The translations under genes and the position numbers were made by a program. From the NCBI GenBank assembly GCA_027886175.1, contig JAJNNQ010000078.1, forward strand, positions 2,914,001-2,978,000: DNA of 64,000 nt, given 5' to 3'. The notes below the pieces were generated by a model, which saw nothing but the letters and a program-made list of their open reading frames with translations, had not been told where the DNA came from and did not search any database. Of the stretch, positions 1-12,065 are shown piece by piece. The first letter of the stretch is position 1. Each line of letters starts with the position of its first letter. This stretch comes from Phylloscopus collybita (Eukaryota; Chordata; Aves; Passeriformes; Phylloscopidae).

Positions 1-104
1 ATTTTTAAGTATTTTTCCGACTTTCAAGAAATGTTCTCTGAAATTTGAAGATTTCCTTGGGTCTGATGTTACTGTGATGCAGTCCTAGTCCTGATCACAG
101 AACC

Positions 105-605
105 ACTCCTGACACGATGCCGGTGTTCTTCAGCCCAGCCAGCTCCTGGCACCAGCATCTGGAGTGGGCTGCCCCCAGAAAGCCAGGCAATCCGGGGTGC
201 AGCTGCAGAGCACAGCTGCTCTATAGCACAGGTGGCATGCGTCGCGGGCAGGGACAAGGAACAGGGAGAGGCCTTCTGTGTGATTTCCAAACGTGTTTAT
301 TGCCCAGAAGGTCAGGGACAGAAAAAAGCACAGAACCTGAGCTTGCAGGAGCTTATAAGTGGGGGAGGTCTTGGGAGAGGATACAATTTCCAACCAATAA
401 GGGTGACATGGAGGAGGAACATAAGGCGGGGAGTACAATGCACAGAGCAATGAAAGAACACAAGGGGAGGGAACAGTTTAAACCAACCACTGGGGTGTCG
501 AAGGCTGGGGGATTGACAGGGAAGGGTCTGGAAGAAGGTGCAAGGTTAGGGAAGGACTGACAATTCTGTAGGAGGAGGGAAGGGCAGGTCTAGGGAAGAC
601 AAACA
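105..605 (-). mobile_element. Solo LTR (family A), left copy
   Basis: This is the reverse-complement match of the element at 13237-13732. Read on the minus strand it starts with TG and carries a TATA-like CTTATAAG and an AATAAA, in the U3-R-U5 order of a retroviral LTR. No internal viral genes adjoin it. It marks the outer end of the left arm of the inverted duplication. The open frames inside it are not genes. The start is well defined; the end at about 105 is where similarity to the right copy fades. Confidence 0.7.
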
Positions 606-849
606 ACTAAAGTAAAACCAACAATACAGGAGGAAAGGAACAATCCATTAGGGATAAAATATACTATACCAATACAAAATGTCGGGGGGGCGGGGGGGGG
701 GGCGGGATAAAACCGACCACTAAAACTGAGCTGCAATTGGAAACACAATAAAAATCCACCACAACAACAGATAAACATCTCCCCAGCTGATTTCAACAGA
801 TTAAAAAGAACACACTTTTTTGGTTCCATAAGCCAAGACACCCATGCTT
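606..849 (-). mobile_element. Degraded LTR (family B) end fragment
   Basis: The last 100 bases (about 770-840: AACATCTCCCCAGCTG, then GGTTCCATAAGCCAAGACA) match the inner part and terminus of the LTRs at 35093-35595 and 63139-63811. The part before that holds a G run at about 685-705 and AT-rich sequence I cannot assign. It is a fragment only. Confidence 0.5.
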
Positions 850-1378
850 TGTGGGGGTGGACAAAGCCCCTGTGGCTCTGCCCTGGAGAGCAGCCTGAGA
901 GGGATTGCACAATCTCTCTGCAGAGCCCTTAAGATAAGGGAAAGCTTTTGGTCACTGCGACCTTTTGGATAGACCCAGAAGCCCCTTCGAGATTTTATGT
1001 AGATCTGTCTTAAACAATTGGCTTTGTACCCTTTCCCTCCCCTTTTTGTGTCCCATAAAACCCCTGGGTTTCCCTGGTCTGCCAGGGAGTGCTGTCGTCC
1101 TGGCTCCCTTCGCTGGACCCTCATAATAAACTACCTTCTGCAGAATTTGCCAGACGAAGTCTTCCTCTCTCTCTCCCGGGCTGGCCAACAGAGAAGAAAC
1201 CTCGCAGGAGCAGGGCTGGAATCACTGAGCTAAATCACTGAGCTAAAATCACTACCTGCTCTCTGCCGAGGCCTTCTCTCCAGCTGACAGGGCTGCGCTG
1301 ACCCCCCAGGGTGTCTTTAACGAGATACTCTCGGGGTGCCTCAGAGCCCTCTGCGAACCCCAGCAACAGCTGGCTTTA
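850..1378 (+). mobile_element. Solo LTR (family C) with target-site duplication
   Basis: Begins TGTGGGGG. The hexamer ATGCTT flanks it at 844-849 and 1379-1384. It has a CATAAAA TATA-like box near 1056 and AATAAA near 1125, followed by about 250 bases of U5-like sequence. Its 3' end (TTTA) is not a canonical CA. The right arm of the inverted duplication lacks it, so it probably inserted after the duplication. Confidence 0.6.
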
Positions 1379-1384
1379 ATGCTT

Positions 1385-2095
1385 GGGTTTGGGGGTTCAA
1401 GGCCCCTCCTGCTCACTCTGGGGGTCTTGTCCCTCCTTATCCTTAATTTCAGGCACCTCTTGGCAGCTTTTTCCTGCAAAGAATCCATGAGTTTGGGGAT
1501 TTTGGGGGTGCAGTTTTGGAGAGGGACAGCTCTGTCTGCCTTTCCCCTCCCTCTTGTGGCCTCTCAGCTGCCCCCAACACCTTGGGGCTGCTGGGATTTC
1601 CCTCCTGGGGACAAGCACGTTCATTCCCTTCCAGGAGCTCAATGCCTGGATGGGGCTCCAGGTCAGGGGCTCCTTGAGCAGCTGCCCCAGAACCTCCACC
1701 AGGGTCTCCCAGCGCAGCTGGAGCTGCTCAGCCTGGGGTCCCCAAAGCCCTCAGCAAGCCCCAAGTCCCACCCAGGAACCCTCAACTCCCTCACACCCAG
1801 CATCCCCCACAGCACCTGCAAGTTCCCCCCACGGAACCGGCCATGGCCATGTCCCCACATGTCACTGGCCATGTCCCACCAGGGCCTCACCCATGGCTGT
1901 CTCCCCACCATGTTTCCACCCCTGTCATTGTCCCCCACATCTCCATCTGAGCCCGTGTCCCCCTGTGTTCCCACGAATGGCCACGTCCCCCTCCATGTCC
2001 AGGTGTCACGACATCACTCTGCATGTCTCTGTCCTGCCATGTCCTCACCCAGGTCTTAGTTCAATGTCCTCTTTTTTACCCCAGTGGGGGATTTT
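1385..2095 (-). repeat. Repeated module X, left copy
   Basis: About 700 bases with close relatives at 12650-13225 (opposite strand) and 35598-36115 (same strand). All copies share a stretch that could encode a Leu/Trp-rich helix and a tail rich in CATGTCCC-type repeats. It lies just beyond the 3' end of both zinc-finger genes. It may be a 3' UTR, a decayed exon or an old repeat. I do not recognise it and claim no protein. Confidence 0.5.
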
Positions 2096-2284
2096 TTGAA
2101 AGGGATGAAGAGAAATGAAAAGGAAATCAAGGCAAAAAGAAAAGGATTTCTGTGTCCCTGCCAGCTGAGGATCCACCTGCTTCGGTGGGAGGGATGAAGC
2201 CTTTTTGGAGGGGTTTCCACCCCACTGTCTCCAAAACCTTGATCATGGCCCCAGTTCATCACCATTTAACTGCAGAAGATGCCC

Positions 2285-2345
2285 TTGGGCAAGATGAAAT
2301 AAAAATTGTGGAATCCCAGAGGTTGGAAAAGACCTCCAAGACCAT
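2285..2345 (+). repeat. CR1-like LINE scrap, left arm
   Basis: The stretch GGTTGGAAAAGACCTCCAAG resembles the common 'GGTTGGAAGGGACC' part of avian CR1 elements. The mirrored copy is at 12380-12440. Too short to place in a subfamily. Confidence 0.4.
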
Positions 2346-2685
2346 TCAGGATTCCTTGAGGCCCCAGAGGACAGGACTGAATGCAAAAGATTTTGTGGGG
2401 TTGGAAGTCAACAAATCCACTCTCCCCAAAGAATTCCCAGTGTCTGTCTGTGTCCCGATGGATATTCCTGCCCCTGCGTTCATCCAGGTGCCCACAGGGA
2501 GCCAAGAAGATGTGGAGCGCCCCCAGCCAGGTGTCTTCCCAAAAGGGATCACCAGGACCACAGATCACCAGGGATCTGCCCAACAGAGGTCACTGGGGAT
2601 CATCCAACGCTGATCCTCCCACGGGGATGGAGCTGGAGCAGCGCACGAAGCTCTTCCCGCTCTCAGGGCACTCCCAGGGCTTCCC

Positions 2686-3426
2686 TTAGTGGTGCCTCTG
2701 TTGGTGTCTGGTCCAGTCAGATCTGTCTGAGAAGCTCTTCCCACACTCAGGACACTCGTAGGGCCTCTCCCCAGTGTGGATGCGCCGGTGGACAGTGAGG
2801 TGTGAGTTGAACTTGAAGCCCTTACCGCAGTCGGGGCAGCGGAAGGGCCTCTCCTCCGTGTGAATCCGCTGATGTTTCAGGCAATCAGAGCTGGTTGGAA
2901 ACCTCTTCCCACACTCAAGACATTCGTAGGGTCTCTCCCCAGTGTGGATGCGATGGTGTTTTCTCAGGTCAGAGCTCCATCCAAAGCTCTTCCCACATTC
3001 CAAGCAGGTGTAGAGCCCTTCCCCAGTGTGGATCACCTGGTGCCGGATCAGGGACGAGGTTTTTCTGAAGCTCTTCCCACATTCCCCACACTCATAGGGC
3101 TTTTCCCCAGTGTGGATCATCTGGTGTCGTGTCAGGGAGCCCTTCTGGCTGAAGCTCATCCCACATTCCCCACACTCGTGGGGCCGCTCCCCAGTGTGGA
3201 TCATCTGGTGCCGGATGAGCTCGGAGCTGTAGCTGAAGCTCATCCCACATTCCAAGCACTTGTGGGTCTTCTCCTTTCCATCAGGCTTCCTCTCCAGCTC
3301 TGAGCTCTGGCTGGATCTCCGGCCGCCCTCCTGGCACAGGGAGGGTCTTTCCTCCTCGCAGCTCCCTGGGCTGGGTTTGCAGCCCCTCCTCCTGCGAGAT
3401 CTCTTGGGCTTTTCATCCTCCTCCAT
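2686..3426 (-). CDS. C2H2 zinc-finger protein, 7 fingers (left gene)
   Basis: A 246-residue last coding exon. The N-terminus (about 55 residues) is basic and Ser-rich and begins [10 protein letters not shown]. It is followed by seven C2H2 fingers (CX2CX12HX3H) joined by TGERP/TGEKP linkers, ending in the last finger. No KRAB, SCAN or BTB domain is visible. The family binds DNA in the nucleus, often as a repressor of transposons; that role is inferred here. Helix positions -1, 2, 3, 6 read YSER, QGSR, KSSR, WSDK, TSDK, FSHV and DSDR. The ATG lies 17-23 bases inside an exon preceded by a good acceptor (TTTTTTCCCCAAACCAG on the minus strand). The probable first exon is the mirrored CpG-island exon ending at 8805, which makes an intron of about 5.4 kb full of retroviral debris. 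Confidence 0.85.
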   Translation of the reverse strand: MEEDEKPKRSRRRRGCKPSPGSCEEERPSLCQEGGRRSSQSSELERKPDGKEKTHKCLECGMSFSYSSELIRHQMIHTGERPHECGECGMSFSQKGSLTRHQMIHTGEKPYECGECGKSFRKTSSLIRHQVIHTGEGLYTCLECGKSFGWSSDLRKHHRIHTGERPYECLECGKRFPTSSDCLKHQRIHTEERPFRCPDCGKGFKFNSHLTVHRRIHTGERPYECPECGKSFSDRSDWTRHQQRHH

Positions 3427-4500
3427 CCAGACACTACTCAGGAATGAAAAATCCTGGTTTGGGGAAAAAACAAGAGGAGAGAGCCTTAGGCTGGGGGTTC
3501 CTCCTTGCCCAAGCTCATCTCAGGAAATCATTGGGCACCTTGTGTCTGTAAGAACCTCCAACATACAATGATTCAGCGGAAAAGTCCTCTTAACATCAAG
3601 ATGCAAATCAAAAACTCCCCAAACATCAAGACTCAGATAAAAACTCTTCTAAAATATAAAGGTTCAGCCCCTTGCAAAAACCCAAAGCACCAACATTTAG
3701 CCCAATAAAGCTCAGAAACACAAAGATTCACTTCCATGAAAATCCTGGATCCCGCTCCCCAGTCACCTGCTGCATGTGGGGGGGCAACGCTCCCAGGACT
3801 GGGAGAGGCTGCAGATACAGGGAGGGGTGGAACCTTGTGGTGCCTCCTCTTCCTGCTCCTCCTCCTCCTGTGTCCCTACTCTTCCTGACACTCCTCTTCC
3901 TCCTCCTTTTATTCCTCCTTCTCCTGCACAATCCCACCTTCTTCTCCCACATGAATCCTTTGACTATTTTGTTCTTCATCCCTGCTTCTCCTCCCCTTCT
4001 TCTCCGGCCCCCACAATTGACTGGGGACCCGAGAGTGTCCAGGAGACAGACGAGTGACAGATCAGGGAGGGCTGTGAAGAGTCAGCAGGGAGAGAGCACT
4101 GAAAATCTCATCAGGGAGGACACTGGGATCTTCAGGGAGTAACCATGGCACAGCACCCATGCAGGGTGGAAAAGGGAAAGCCAGGGAGGTGTCCAAGAAA
4201 AAGGGATGATGATCCCAAAATATCTCTGAAGTGTCCCTTGGGAGAATGTTGAGGCAGTTTCCACATTCTCCTGGAGGAAATTAAGGACATGGACACCCAG
4301 GGGGGTACCTAGGATAGTCAAGAACGGATTTAGACAGCAGGGCATGGATGGTGTTGGTGTGCTGGGAAGGGAAAGAGTGAAGGGGAATGTGCAGGAATAT
4401 GGTTAAGGGAAAAAGCAGCAGCAGGAATTGCTGTGGGAAGAACATGGATGATGGAAAAGAGGAAGAAGAGAAAAATACTGAGGACTGGGACATTCTTCAG
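3427..4500. other. Intron of the left zinc-finger gene, partly retroviral
   Basis: 3427-3790 mirrors 10820-11156 of the right gene and holds the acceptor tract. 3790-4500 has no match in the right arm. It contains a pyrimidine-rich tract (CTCCTCCTCCT type, 3840-4010), then sequence that leads into the gag remnant. I see no convincing host exon here. Confidence 0.5.
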
Positions 4501-4739
4501 CAGGGTGTGATGATCAAAATTTGCCAGCTGACCCAGATCACTTGTATCCATGTGGAGCTGCTGGCCCTGCCCGCCGGGGGAGCCGCCTTTGGACACTGCG
4601 GCAGGACAGGCACCGCCTCTGGGATACGGGCTGGGGAGGGCACGGGGAGCACAAGGACCAGCAGCAAGGAACAGCTGGCAAATGAGGAGTCCACCTGCAA
4701 AGATCCAGATTATCCTTGAATCTGACTTTGTTTGGGTCC

Positions 4740-5300
4740 CTGCAGAAATGAATGGTTTTGCAGAAAGCTCAGCAGCTGTCAGAGGATGAGCACCCACAGG
4801 CACTCAGGGGGGCTGCAGGAGGGGCAGGAGAAGCCCCTGCAGCACTTGGTCACAAAGGCACAGCAGGGGAAGGCAAGAAGGGAGGAGGAAAAGACCAAGG
4901 GGAAGGCAAAGGCCATGGCAGAGTTTCTACAGCCCCTGAGGGATCAAGCCCAGGGCCCAAGGGGGCCCCAGCACTCAGGGCACCAGCTCGGCCACAAGCA
5001 CCTGGCAGAGGCATTGCCCTCCTGGGCAGGGGAGAGCCGATCCAAACAGCCCCTGGCAAGGAATCAGGCTTTCATCTGCAGGGCACAAGGACACTGCAAG
5101 CACAGACAGCAGCACCCTCACCAGCAGCAAGTCCACCCCTGCAGGGACATGGATTGGGAGGGGTGACAGAGCTCCCAGCACACCAGGGACCCACCGCACT
5201 GGAGCCCTTGAGAACATTCATGGTGGCTCTGCATCGACAGGAGGCCTTTCCTCACAGACACAGGGGCCTCTCCATCCACTCTCAATCTCACACCTAAGGG
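4740..5300 (+). pseudogene. Retroviral gag remnant (nucleocapsid end)
   Basis: One plus frame contains a decayed zinc-knuckle pattern (C-X2-GH spacing with the flanking cysteines partly lost, near 5070-5110), with Arg/Lys/Gln-rich surroundings typical of a gammaretroviral nucleocapsid. Reading continues in order into protease and reverse-transcriptase remnants. Several stops break it. The related piece at 10620-10860 lies on the opposite strand, so this insertion predates the inverted duplication. It sits antisense in the intron of the left zinc-finger gene. Confidence 0.55.
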
Positions 5301-5534
5301 GGGAAAATGCCAAAAATGTCTTTGATTATTCAGGGAATAAGTGGGAAAGATGAGCAGCTGTGTTTTATTCAACCACTATTAGCAGATGTGGGGGATGTGT
5401 TGGAAATGCAGGAATTTTCATTTGCTCCTAAATGTGATTGTCATTTACCGGGAAGGGATTTGATGGCTAAATTGGGAATGCAAATTAATATTGCAAAAGG
5501 TGATACACAGGCAAGTTCTGCTGTACCTTTGTGA
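5300..5534 (+). pseudogene. Retroviral protease remnant
   Basis: The frame ends with the C-terminal protease signature LPGRDLMAKLG, matching the end of gammaretroviral proteases. The catalytic Asp-Ser/Thr-Gly part is not recognisable. It stops at 5534, just before the RT remnant. Confidence 0.6.
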
Positions 5535-5689
5535 CAAATGTCTGGCAAAGCCTGGGCTGAAGTGAACCCAGAAGCGTGGGCAGCCCCAGGGAAATTGGGA
5601 AAATCAGATCCCCAGCCTCTACAAGTGACTCTGAAGCAACCAGGACAAGTGGGGTCTAAAAGCAATCCCCTATTCCCAAGGAGGGAAGG

Positions 5690-6300
5690 AAGGGCTCACA
5701 GCCTGGTATTGAGCCCCTGGGAAAGGCAGGGCTTTTGGAGCCAGGGGTCTCTCCCTGTAACGCTCCTGTGCTGCCAGTCAAGAAATCAGATGGAATCCAC
5801 AGAATGGTGCAGGACCTAAGAACAATAAACAAGATTCTGAAACCGAGGCACCCCACAGTCTCAGATCCTGACACCATGTGGAAACAGGTTCCCTCCTCAC
5901 ACTGCTCCCATTCAGCCCTTGATGGAAAAGATGCTTTCTGGGGATGCCCACTCACACAGGATGGTGAACAGGGTTTGGCCTTGGAGTGGGAACAAGAGAA
6001 AGAAGGGAAAATGGGAAAGACATGGACGGTCCTGCTGCAGGGATGCAGGGAAGCACCAGCCTTATTGGGGCCAGCCTTGCAGAAAACATCAAAAGAATTT
6101 ACCTCACCCCCAGGAACTGGGTTAATGCAGGATGTGGGTGACTTGCTCCAGTCAGGAGAACAAGAAGAAGTGGTAGAAGAAGCCTCTGTGAAATGGCTCA
6201 ATTTTCAGGCTAAAAAGCATCTTGGAGTATTTGGACAAAAAAAAAAGCACAAATGGTGGAGAACAAGGTTAAATATTTGGGACATATTTTGACTGAAGGT
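5690..6300 (+). pseudogene. Reverse transcriptase remnant
   Basis: Contains the fingers motif KKSDGIHRMVQDLRTIN and the motif A region LDGKDAFWGCPL, including its catalytic Asp, in the right order for an RT. A frame shift and stops follow, and I find no YXDD box. Beyond 6300 the pol sequence decays beyond recognition; short stretches near 6490-6600 may be the RT end. Confidence 0.7.
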
Positions 6301-7850
6301 TTGTGGTGAATTAACCCAGAAAAAGTCCAAGGAATCTCAGAAGTGACCTTACCCTGGACTAAATAGGAGATGTGAAAATTCTAAGGATTAATAGGGAATT
6401 GCAGGACCTGCACTGATGATTCTCTGCTCTAGCCAGAACATTGTGTGACTTTCTAACCCCAGACAGCCTCAGTGTTATGGGATGGACACGAGAAAGAGAG
6501 CAAAGCTGGAGAAAATAAAAAACCAAAAGGATTGATGCCCCAGCCATGGCTCTGCCAGGCTCAGCAAAGGAACTGGAATTGCCTGTGAATGTCAAACAGG
6601 CCACGACTGAGCCTGCACTGAAGGCAAGGGAGCAGCAGCCAGGGCTCCACAGCGGGGGAAGCCCCTGTGCCTGCCCACAGATCCTCTGCTGGAATGCTCT
6701 GCCTGGGCACCCTCCCTTGGCATCTCCAGGCCCTGCGGGCCAATCCTTGCTGCCACTGCTGCAGCTTCAGGGCTTTCTGTGCCTGCACTGCCACAGGGGC
6801 TGGGGAGACACCGGGAGAATTCCACTCTGGGGCTCAGCCAGACTCACACACTGGGCTGGGTGGGGTTAGATGGCTGGAAAATAGACCGACTTTAAAATTA
6901 TTATTATTATTATTTAAAACTCACATGTCTTGGAATGATTTTCTCTACACACCGGGCTATGTGTGGATGAAATGATTTCTGTTGCACATCCTGGCCAGAA
7001 TCAAGTAATGCCTTGACTCTCTAACACTAAAGATGTTCTGGGAGAGTTTTGGGTTTTCCTGCAGTTTCAATGACAAGATTATCATTAGAATAATTTTTTG
7101 CAATAATCCTACTTTTATATTGTCTTTTAGGTTTGGGCCAGGGGTGTGAGAATTAATTTGTAGTCTTAGGAGAAGAAGTAGAAAAACCTTGATTGCTTTG
7201 GAATGTTTTTGTGTATGTTTGTGTGTGGCTCTCAGTAATCACAAAATTTTGGTATATGGGTTTTTCAAAGTTCACCTTTAGGTTGCATTTTGCAAAACTA
7301 GAAGAGCTTTAAAGATGACACTTTACCTCGTAAAAAGTTAATTGAATATTGTTAAGAAATGAAGCAAAAAAAAAAAAAAAGCAGATTGTTGGGGGGGCAC
7401 ATGTGAGTCATTCAGTGGCAGCCCAGGAAGAGAAGCTCCAGTTCCAGGCAGCCAGGAGAGGAGCTTTAGAAATGCAAATTCACACTGCTGGGGAAAAGTG
7501 TGCACAATGCACCAGGGGCTTCTTGCCTGGGGCAGGAATTGGGCTGATTCCCTCTGTCCCTCAGCTCAAGCTCTGCCTGCTTACAAAGACAGAATTTGCA
7601 CAGCTAAAGGCAGAGCCCAGAGTGAGAATCTCTGACTGCAAGAGAAATGGGTTCAATTGCAAAGGGGAACATCAAGTGGAGAATGTTATGAAAACTTCAT
7701 GTAAAAAACACTGTGTGTGGGGGGAATCATCCTTCTCCCCACTCTAACATGTGCTGGCATTGTCTATGTTATACAGGGGGTATCAGACCTCTGGGTGTTT
7801 TTAGTTACCACAAGTTCACCAAAATCAGCTGGAAATCAAAATATACCATT
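6300..7850. other. Unassigned intronic sequence
   Basis: No coding exon is supported. It holds decayed pol sequence to about 6600, a TTA microsatellite at about 6897-6915, an A run at about 7366-7381, and otherwise unremarkable sequence. Probably relics of the same provirus between pol and env. Confidence 0.4.
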
Positions 7851-7854
7851 TAAT

Positions 7855-8040
7855 CAGAGAAAAGCGATCAATTGAAACTCCCCACGCAGGAGGGAGCAGC
7901 TCAAAAATAGGTAAAGATGAAACGGCCACCAGAACAAATCCTACAACACCAGGGACCAGCTCCTGGGAACCCCAAGGAATTCAGATCAGGAGCCAGAGAA
8001 CCCAGTGATCATTTCAATGGCATAATTGAAACGGATACAA
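7855..8040 (+). pseudogene. Retroviral env remnant (TM-proximal)
   Basis: A short plus frame matches the piece at 36170-36440 and, more distantly, the envelope genes of the proviruses at 38.6-47.5 and 57.2-64 kb (the block with PPEQILQH and GPAPGNP). It abuts the palindromic promoter arm at about 8050. Non-functional. Confidence 0.6.
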
Positions 8041-8049
8041 AAGCACAGG

Positions 8050-8822
8050 GAATGAAGTCACTGAGAATAATCCCAAAACCAAAGAGGGACCAGGAAGAAA
8101 AAACAGAGTCAGTGAGTGAATCTGCTTGGAGATAGGGCCGGGGACTTGGAGATAAGGAAGGATCGAAAGAAACCATCAGTTTCAGAAAATGTTACTCATT
8201 GACACGGATTGCTCCTCAGCCAAGATCCTGCTAAATTCCTGAACATGGAGATCAGACTGAACAGAGCCATGAATATTGGATGTTATACAAAAGGGGGGTG
8301 CATATTAACGAGGACATGCAGCAGGCACATCGGGAAGTCTGAACTTTCCAAGGAACTTCGCCACTGGGCAAAGGGAGAGGGAGATGCAGAAGGGAAAATC
8401 AGGATAAAAAGGAGGCTGCGAACTACAACAATTGGAGAGACCCCTCGGCAAATGCCGCATGGCCTCTCCCTTTGTTCATGAATAAAGTCACTTTTACAGG
8501 ACTCCTCTGACTCCTTCGGGGACAGAAACCTCTGGCCATGCCAATTCTCCCGCACAGGCCCGGGGACAACGCAGCCACCTCCGTCCTACCCACAGGAACC
8601 GGGACGAGCCAGCGCTGCTCCGGCCCCGGCTCCTGCCCAGGCACCCGCGGGAAGGAGACCGCGGGCAGCCGCTCCCGCAGCGCCCTCAGGGCACGGGGAA
8701 CACGGCGCGGACACGGCACAAACCCAGCCACAGCCAGAGCCCCCTGCCGCCCCCTCCGCCCGCAGCCAGCCCCGAGCCCCGGCACAACCCAGCGCGGCTC
8801 CCACCTGCGCCGGGGCCGCTTC
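8050..8822. repeat. Palindrome, left arm (promoter arm copy 1)
   Basis: Reverse complement of 9370-10142; paired coordinates sum to about 18192 throughout. Identity is very high by eye. It includes the first-exon end of the left zinc-finger gene and several hundred bases of its first intron. A third copy is at 37590-38460. Confidence 0.9.
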
Positions 8823-8880
8823 TCAGCCGAGGTTTCCGAGCAATGCCGGAATTCAGAGAAAGGGAGGCGAGTTCCTGACG
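8805..8880 (-). other. Probable 5' UTR exon of the left zinc-finger gene
   Basis: The minus strand reads CCCCGGCGCAG then GTGGGAG at 8805/8804, a strong donor identical to the one on the right. The 5' limit is a guess. The exon would splice to the acceptor just upstream of the ATG at 3426. Confidence 0.5.
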
Positions 8881-9289
8881 TGGGCAGAGCCCGCCGCTCG
8901 TCGGGATTGGCTGGTTCTGCTGTCACTCTTCGATCTCGCGCGCTGATTGGGCAGAGCGGGGACAAGCACAGCCCCTGTTCCGCCCCCCGGGCGCCCCCGT
9001 CCCGCGCTGGGCCCCACCGGGGCCGGGCTGGCTCCACCCCCCGGGGCCGCTGCTCTGCGGGTGCCTGGGCTGCTCTGCGGAGCCTGTCAATCATCGGCGA
9101 TCGGTCTCGTAGCCACGCCCACAGAGGGGTGACAGTGGGGGTGGGTTCACTGTGCCGTGTGCAGAGCCCGCCCCTGCATCGCTGCCATTGGCCGATAATG
9201 CCGTCACTCCTGGCTCTCGCTGCGCGCTGATTGGGCAGAGCGGGCAGAAGCGCGGCACCTGTGTCGGCCGGGGGCGGCCGTGGCGCGGC

Positions 9290-9389
9290 AGAGACGCCAT
9301 TTTTGGAGCGTGTTTGCGGGCCCGGGAGCGGCGGCAGCGGCCGGAGCCCCGTGAGGCGGCGGCGGAGCTCGGAGGCGGCCCCGGCGCAG
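9290..9389 (+). other. Probable 5' UTR exon of the right zinc-finger gene
   Basis: A GC-rich stretch ends CCCCGGCGCAG followed by GTGGGAG at 9390. It contains GACGCCATTTTTGGAG, a CGCCAT-like element often seen at zinc-finger promoters. The transcription start is unknown. It would splice to the acceptor at 11129. Confidence 0.5.
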
Positions 9390-10142
9390 GTGGGAGCCGC
9401 GCTGGGTTGTGCCGGGGCTCGGGGCTGGCTGCGGGCGGAGGGGGCGGCAGGGGGCTCTGGCTGTGGCTCGGTTGTGCCGTGTCCGCGCCGTGTTCCCCGT
9501 GCCCTGAGGGCGCTGCGGGAGCGGCTGCCCGCGGTCTCCTTCCCGCGCGTGCCTGGGCAGGAGCCGGGGCCGGAGCAGCGCTGGCTCGTCCCGGTTCCTG
9601 TGGGTAGGACGGAGGTGGCTGCGCTGTCCCCGGGCCTGTGCGGGAAAATTGGCATCGCCAGAGGTTTCTGTCCCCGAAGGAGTCAGAGGAGTCCTGTAAA
9701 AGTGACTTTATTCATGGAGAAAGGGAGAGGCCATGCGGCATTTGCCGAGGGGTCTCCCCAATTGTTGTAGTTCGCAGCCTCCTTTTTATCCTGATTTTCC
9801 CTTCTGCATCTCCCTTTGCCTGCTGGCGAAGGTCTTTGGAAAGTTCAGACTTCCCGATCTGCCTGCTGCATGTCCTCGTTAATATGCACCCCCCTTTTGT
9901 ATAACATCGGATATTCACGGCTCTGTTCCGTCTTCTTCTTCTCCATGTTCAGGAATTCAGCAGGATCTTGGCTGAGCAGCAGTCCCTGTCAATGGATAAC
10001 ATTTTCTGAAACTGGTGAGTTTCTCTCTTTCTTCCTTATCTCCAAGTCCCCGGCCCTATCTCCAAGCAGATTCACTCATTGACTCTGTTTTTTCTTCCTG
10101 GTTCCTCTTTGGTTTTGGGATTATTCTCAGTGAGCTCAATTC
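9370..10142. repeat. Palindrome, right arm (promoter arm copy 2)
   Basis: Mirror image of 8050-8822 with only scattered differences, consistent with a recent duplication or ongoing gene conversion. It covers the end of exon 1 and the start of intron 1 of the right gene. Confidence 0.9.
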
Positions 10143-10532
10143 TGGAAAAACGAAAATTCAGTCTTAGAATATTTTCCAAAACTCCAATAAGGGAAAAAAT
10201 AGGACAATGTCCAGGGCTGGCGTGTCCCTGGCCATCAGCCAAGGAACACCCTGCACATTAAGGCAGCCTCATCTCGGTCCTGTTCCTTTACTGAGGTACA
10301 TACATATTTATGAGTTTCATGCGTTGTTCAAACATTCCTGGCAACTTTTTATGTTATAGGATCTTTTCTTTGTTTTGGTTTTCTGCCCTGGCTTATCTAC
10401 ATCACATCCTGCAGATCAGGCCAATCTATTTTTTTTCTTCTTGTGGTGTCCTCCTGTTATTTCACACTTCCCCCAGAGTGAACAGTTCCCAAACTCTTTT
10501 CTAATTCTTCTCTGCTGCTCTGGTTTGTGTCG

Positions 10533-10597
10533 CTCTTATCTTATCTTATCTTATCTTATCTTATCTTATCTTATCTTATCTTATCTTATCTTATCTT
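10533..10597 (+). repeat. (CTTAT)n microsatellite
   Basis: About 13 perfect units of a 5-bp repeat in the first intron of the right zinc-finger gene. The matching intron sequence at 37300-37440 lacks it. Confidence 0.95.
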
Positions 10598-10619
10598 CTT
10601 GGTTCTTATTTGAAGGACA

Positions 10620-10860
10620 TCCTCTAATGTTATTATTCCTTGCAGTGCCCTTGTGCCCTGCAGCTGGAAGCCTGATTCCTTGCCAGGGGCTGTTTGGGTC
10701 GGCTCTCCCCTGCCCAGGAGGGCAATGCCTCTGCCAGGTCCTTGTGGCCGAGCCGGTGCCCTGGGTGCTGGGGCCCCCTTGGGTCCTGGGCTTGATACCT
10801 CAGGGGCTGTAGAAACTCTGAGCGTTGCCCCCCCACATGCAGCAGGTGACCGGGGAGGGG
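10620..10860 (-). pseudogene. Retroviral gag scrap, mirror copy
   Basis: Reverse complement of the gag remnant at 4915-5100. The pol and env parts seen on the left are missing here, so the right arm lost them or never had them. Confidence 0.65.
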
Positions 10861-11063
10861 GATCCAGGATTTTCATGGGAGTGAATCTTGGTGTTTCTGA
10901 GCTTTATTGGGCTAAATGTTGGTGCTTTGGGTTTTTGCAAGGGGCTGAACCATTTTAATTTAGAAGAGGCTTGGTCTGTGTCTTGATGTTAGGAGGGTTT
11001 TTTGGACTGAATCTTGGTGTTTTGGAGGTTCTTACAGACACAAGGTGACCAATGATTTCCTGA

Positions 11064-12065
<1,002 letters not shown>

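Larger units (their letters stand above)
8540..9650. promoter_or_regulatory. Bidirectional CpG-island promoter of the zinc-finger pair
   Basis: GC- and CpG-rich block between the two head-to-head genes. The 547-base spacer (8823-9369) holds four ATTGG (inverted CCAAT, NF-Y type) boxes near 8909, 8944, 9186 and 9230, two of them inside a repeated GCGCTGATTGGGCAGAGCG unit. There is no TATA box. Symmetrical splice donors (GGCGCAG/GTGGGAG) lie at each edge. The long open frames here are a by-product of GC content. Confidence 0.75.

Noticed and set aside
1385..2095. Module X as an exon of the helical gene family at 47.8-53 kb
   Set aside because: Both have Leu/Trp helices, but I could not align them convincingly and the module has stops in most copies.
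8423..9655. A 410-codon open frame on the minus strand across the CpG island, and similar plus-strand frames
   Set aside because: It crosses both arms of the palindrome and the splice donors, is Arg/Pro/Ala-rich, and exists because the DNA is GC-rich and symmetrical.
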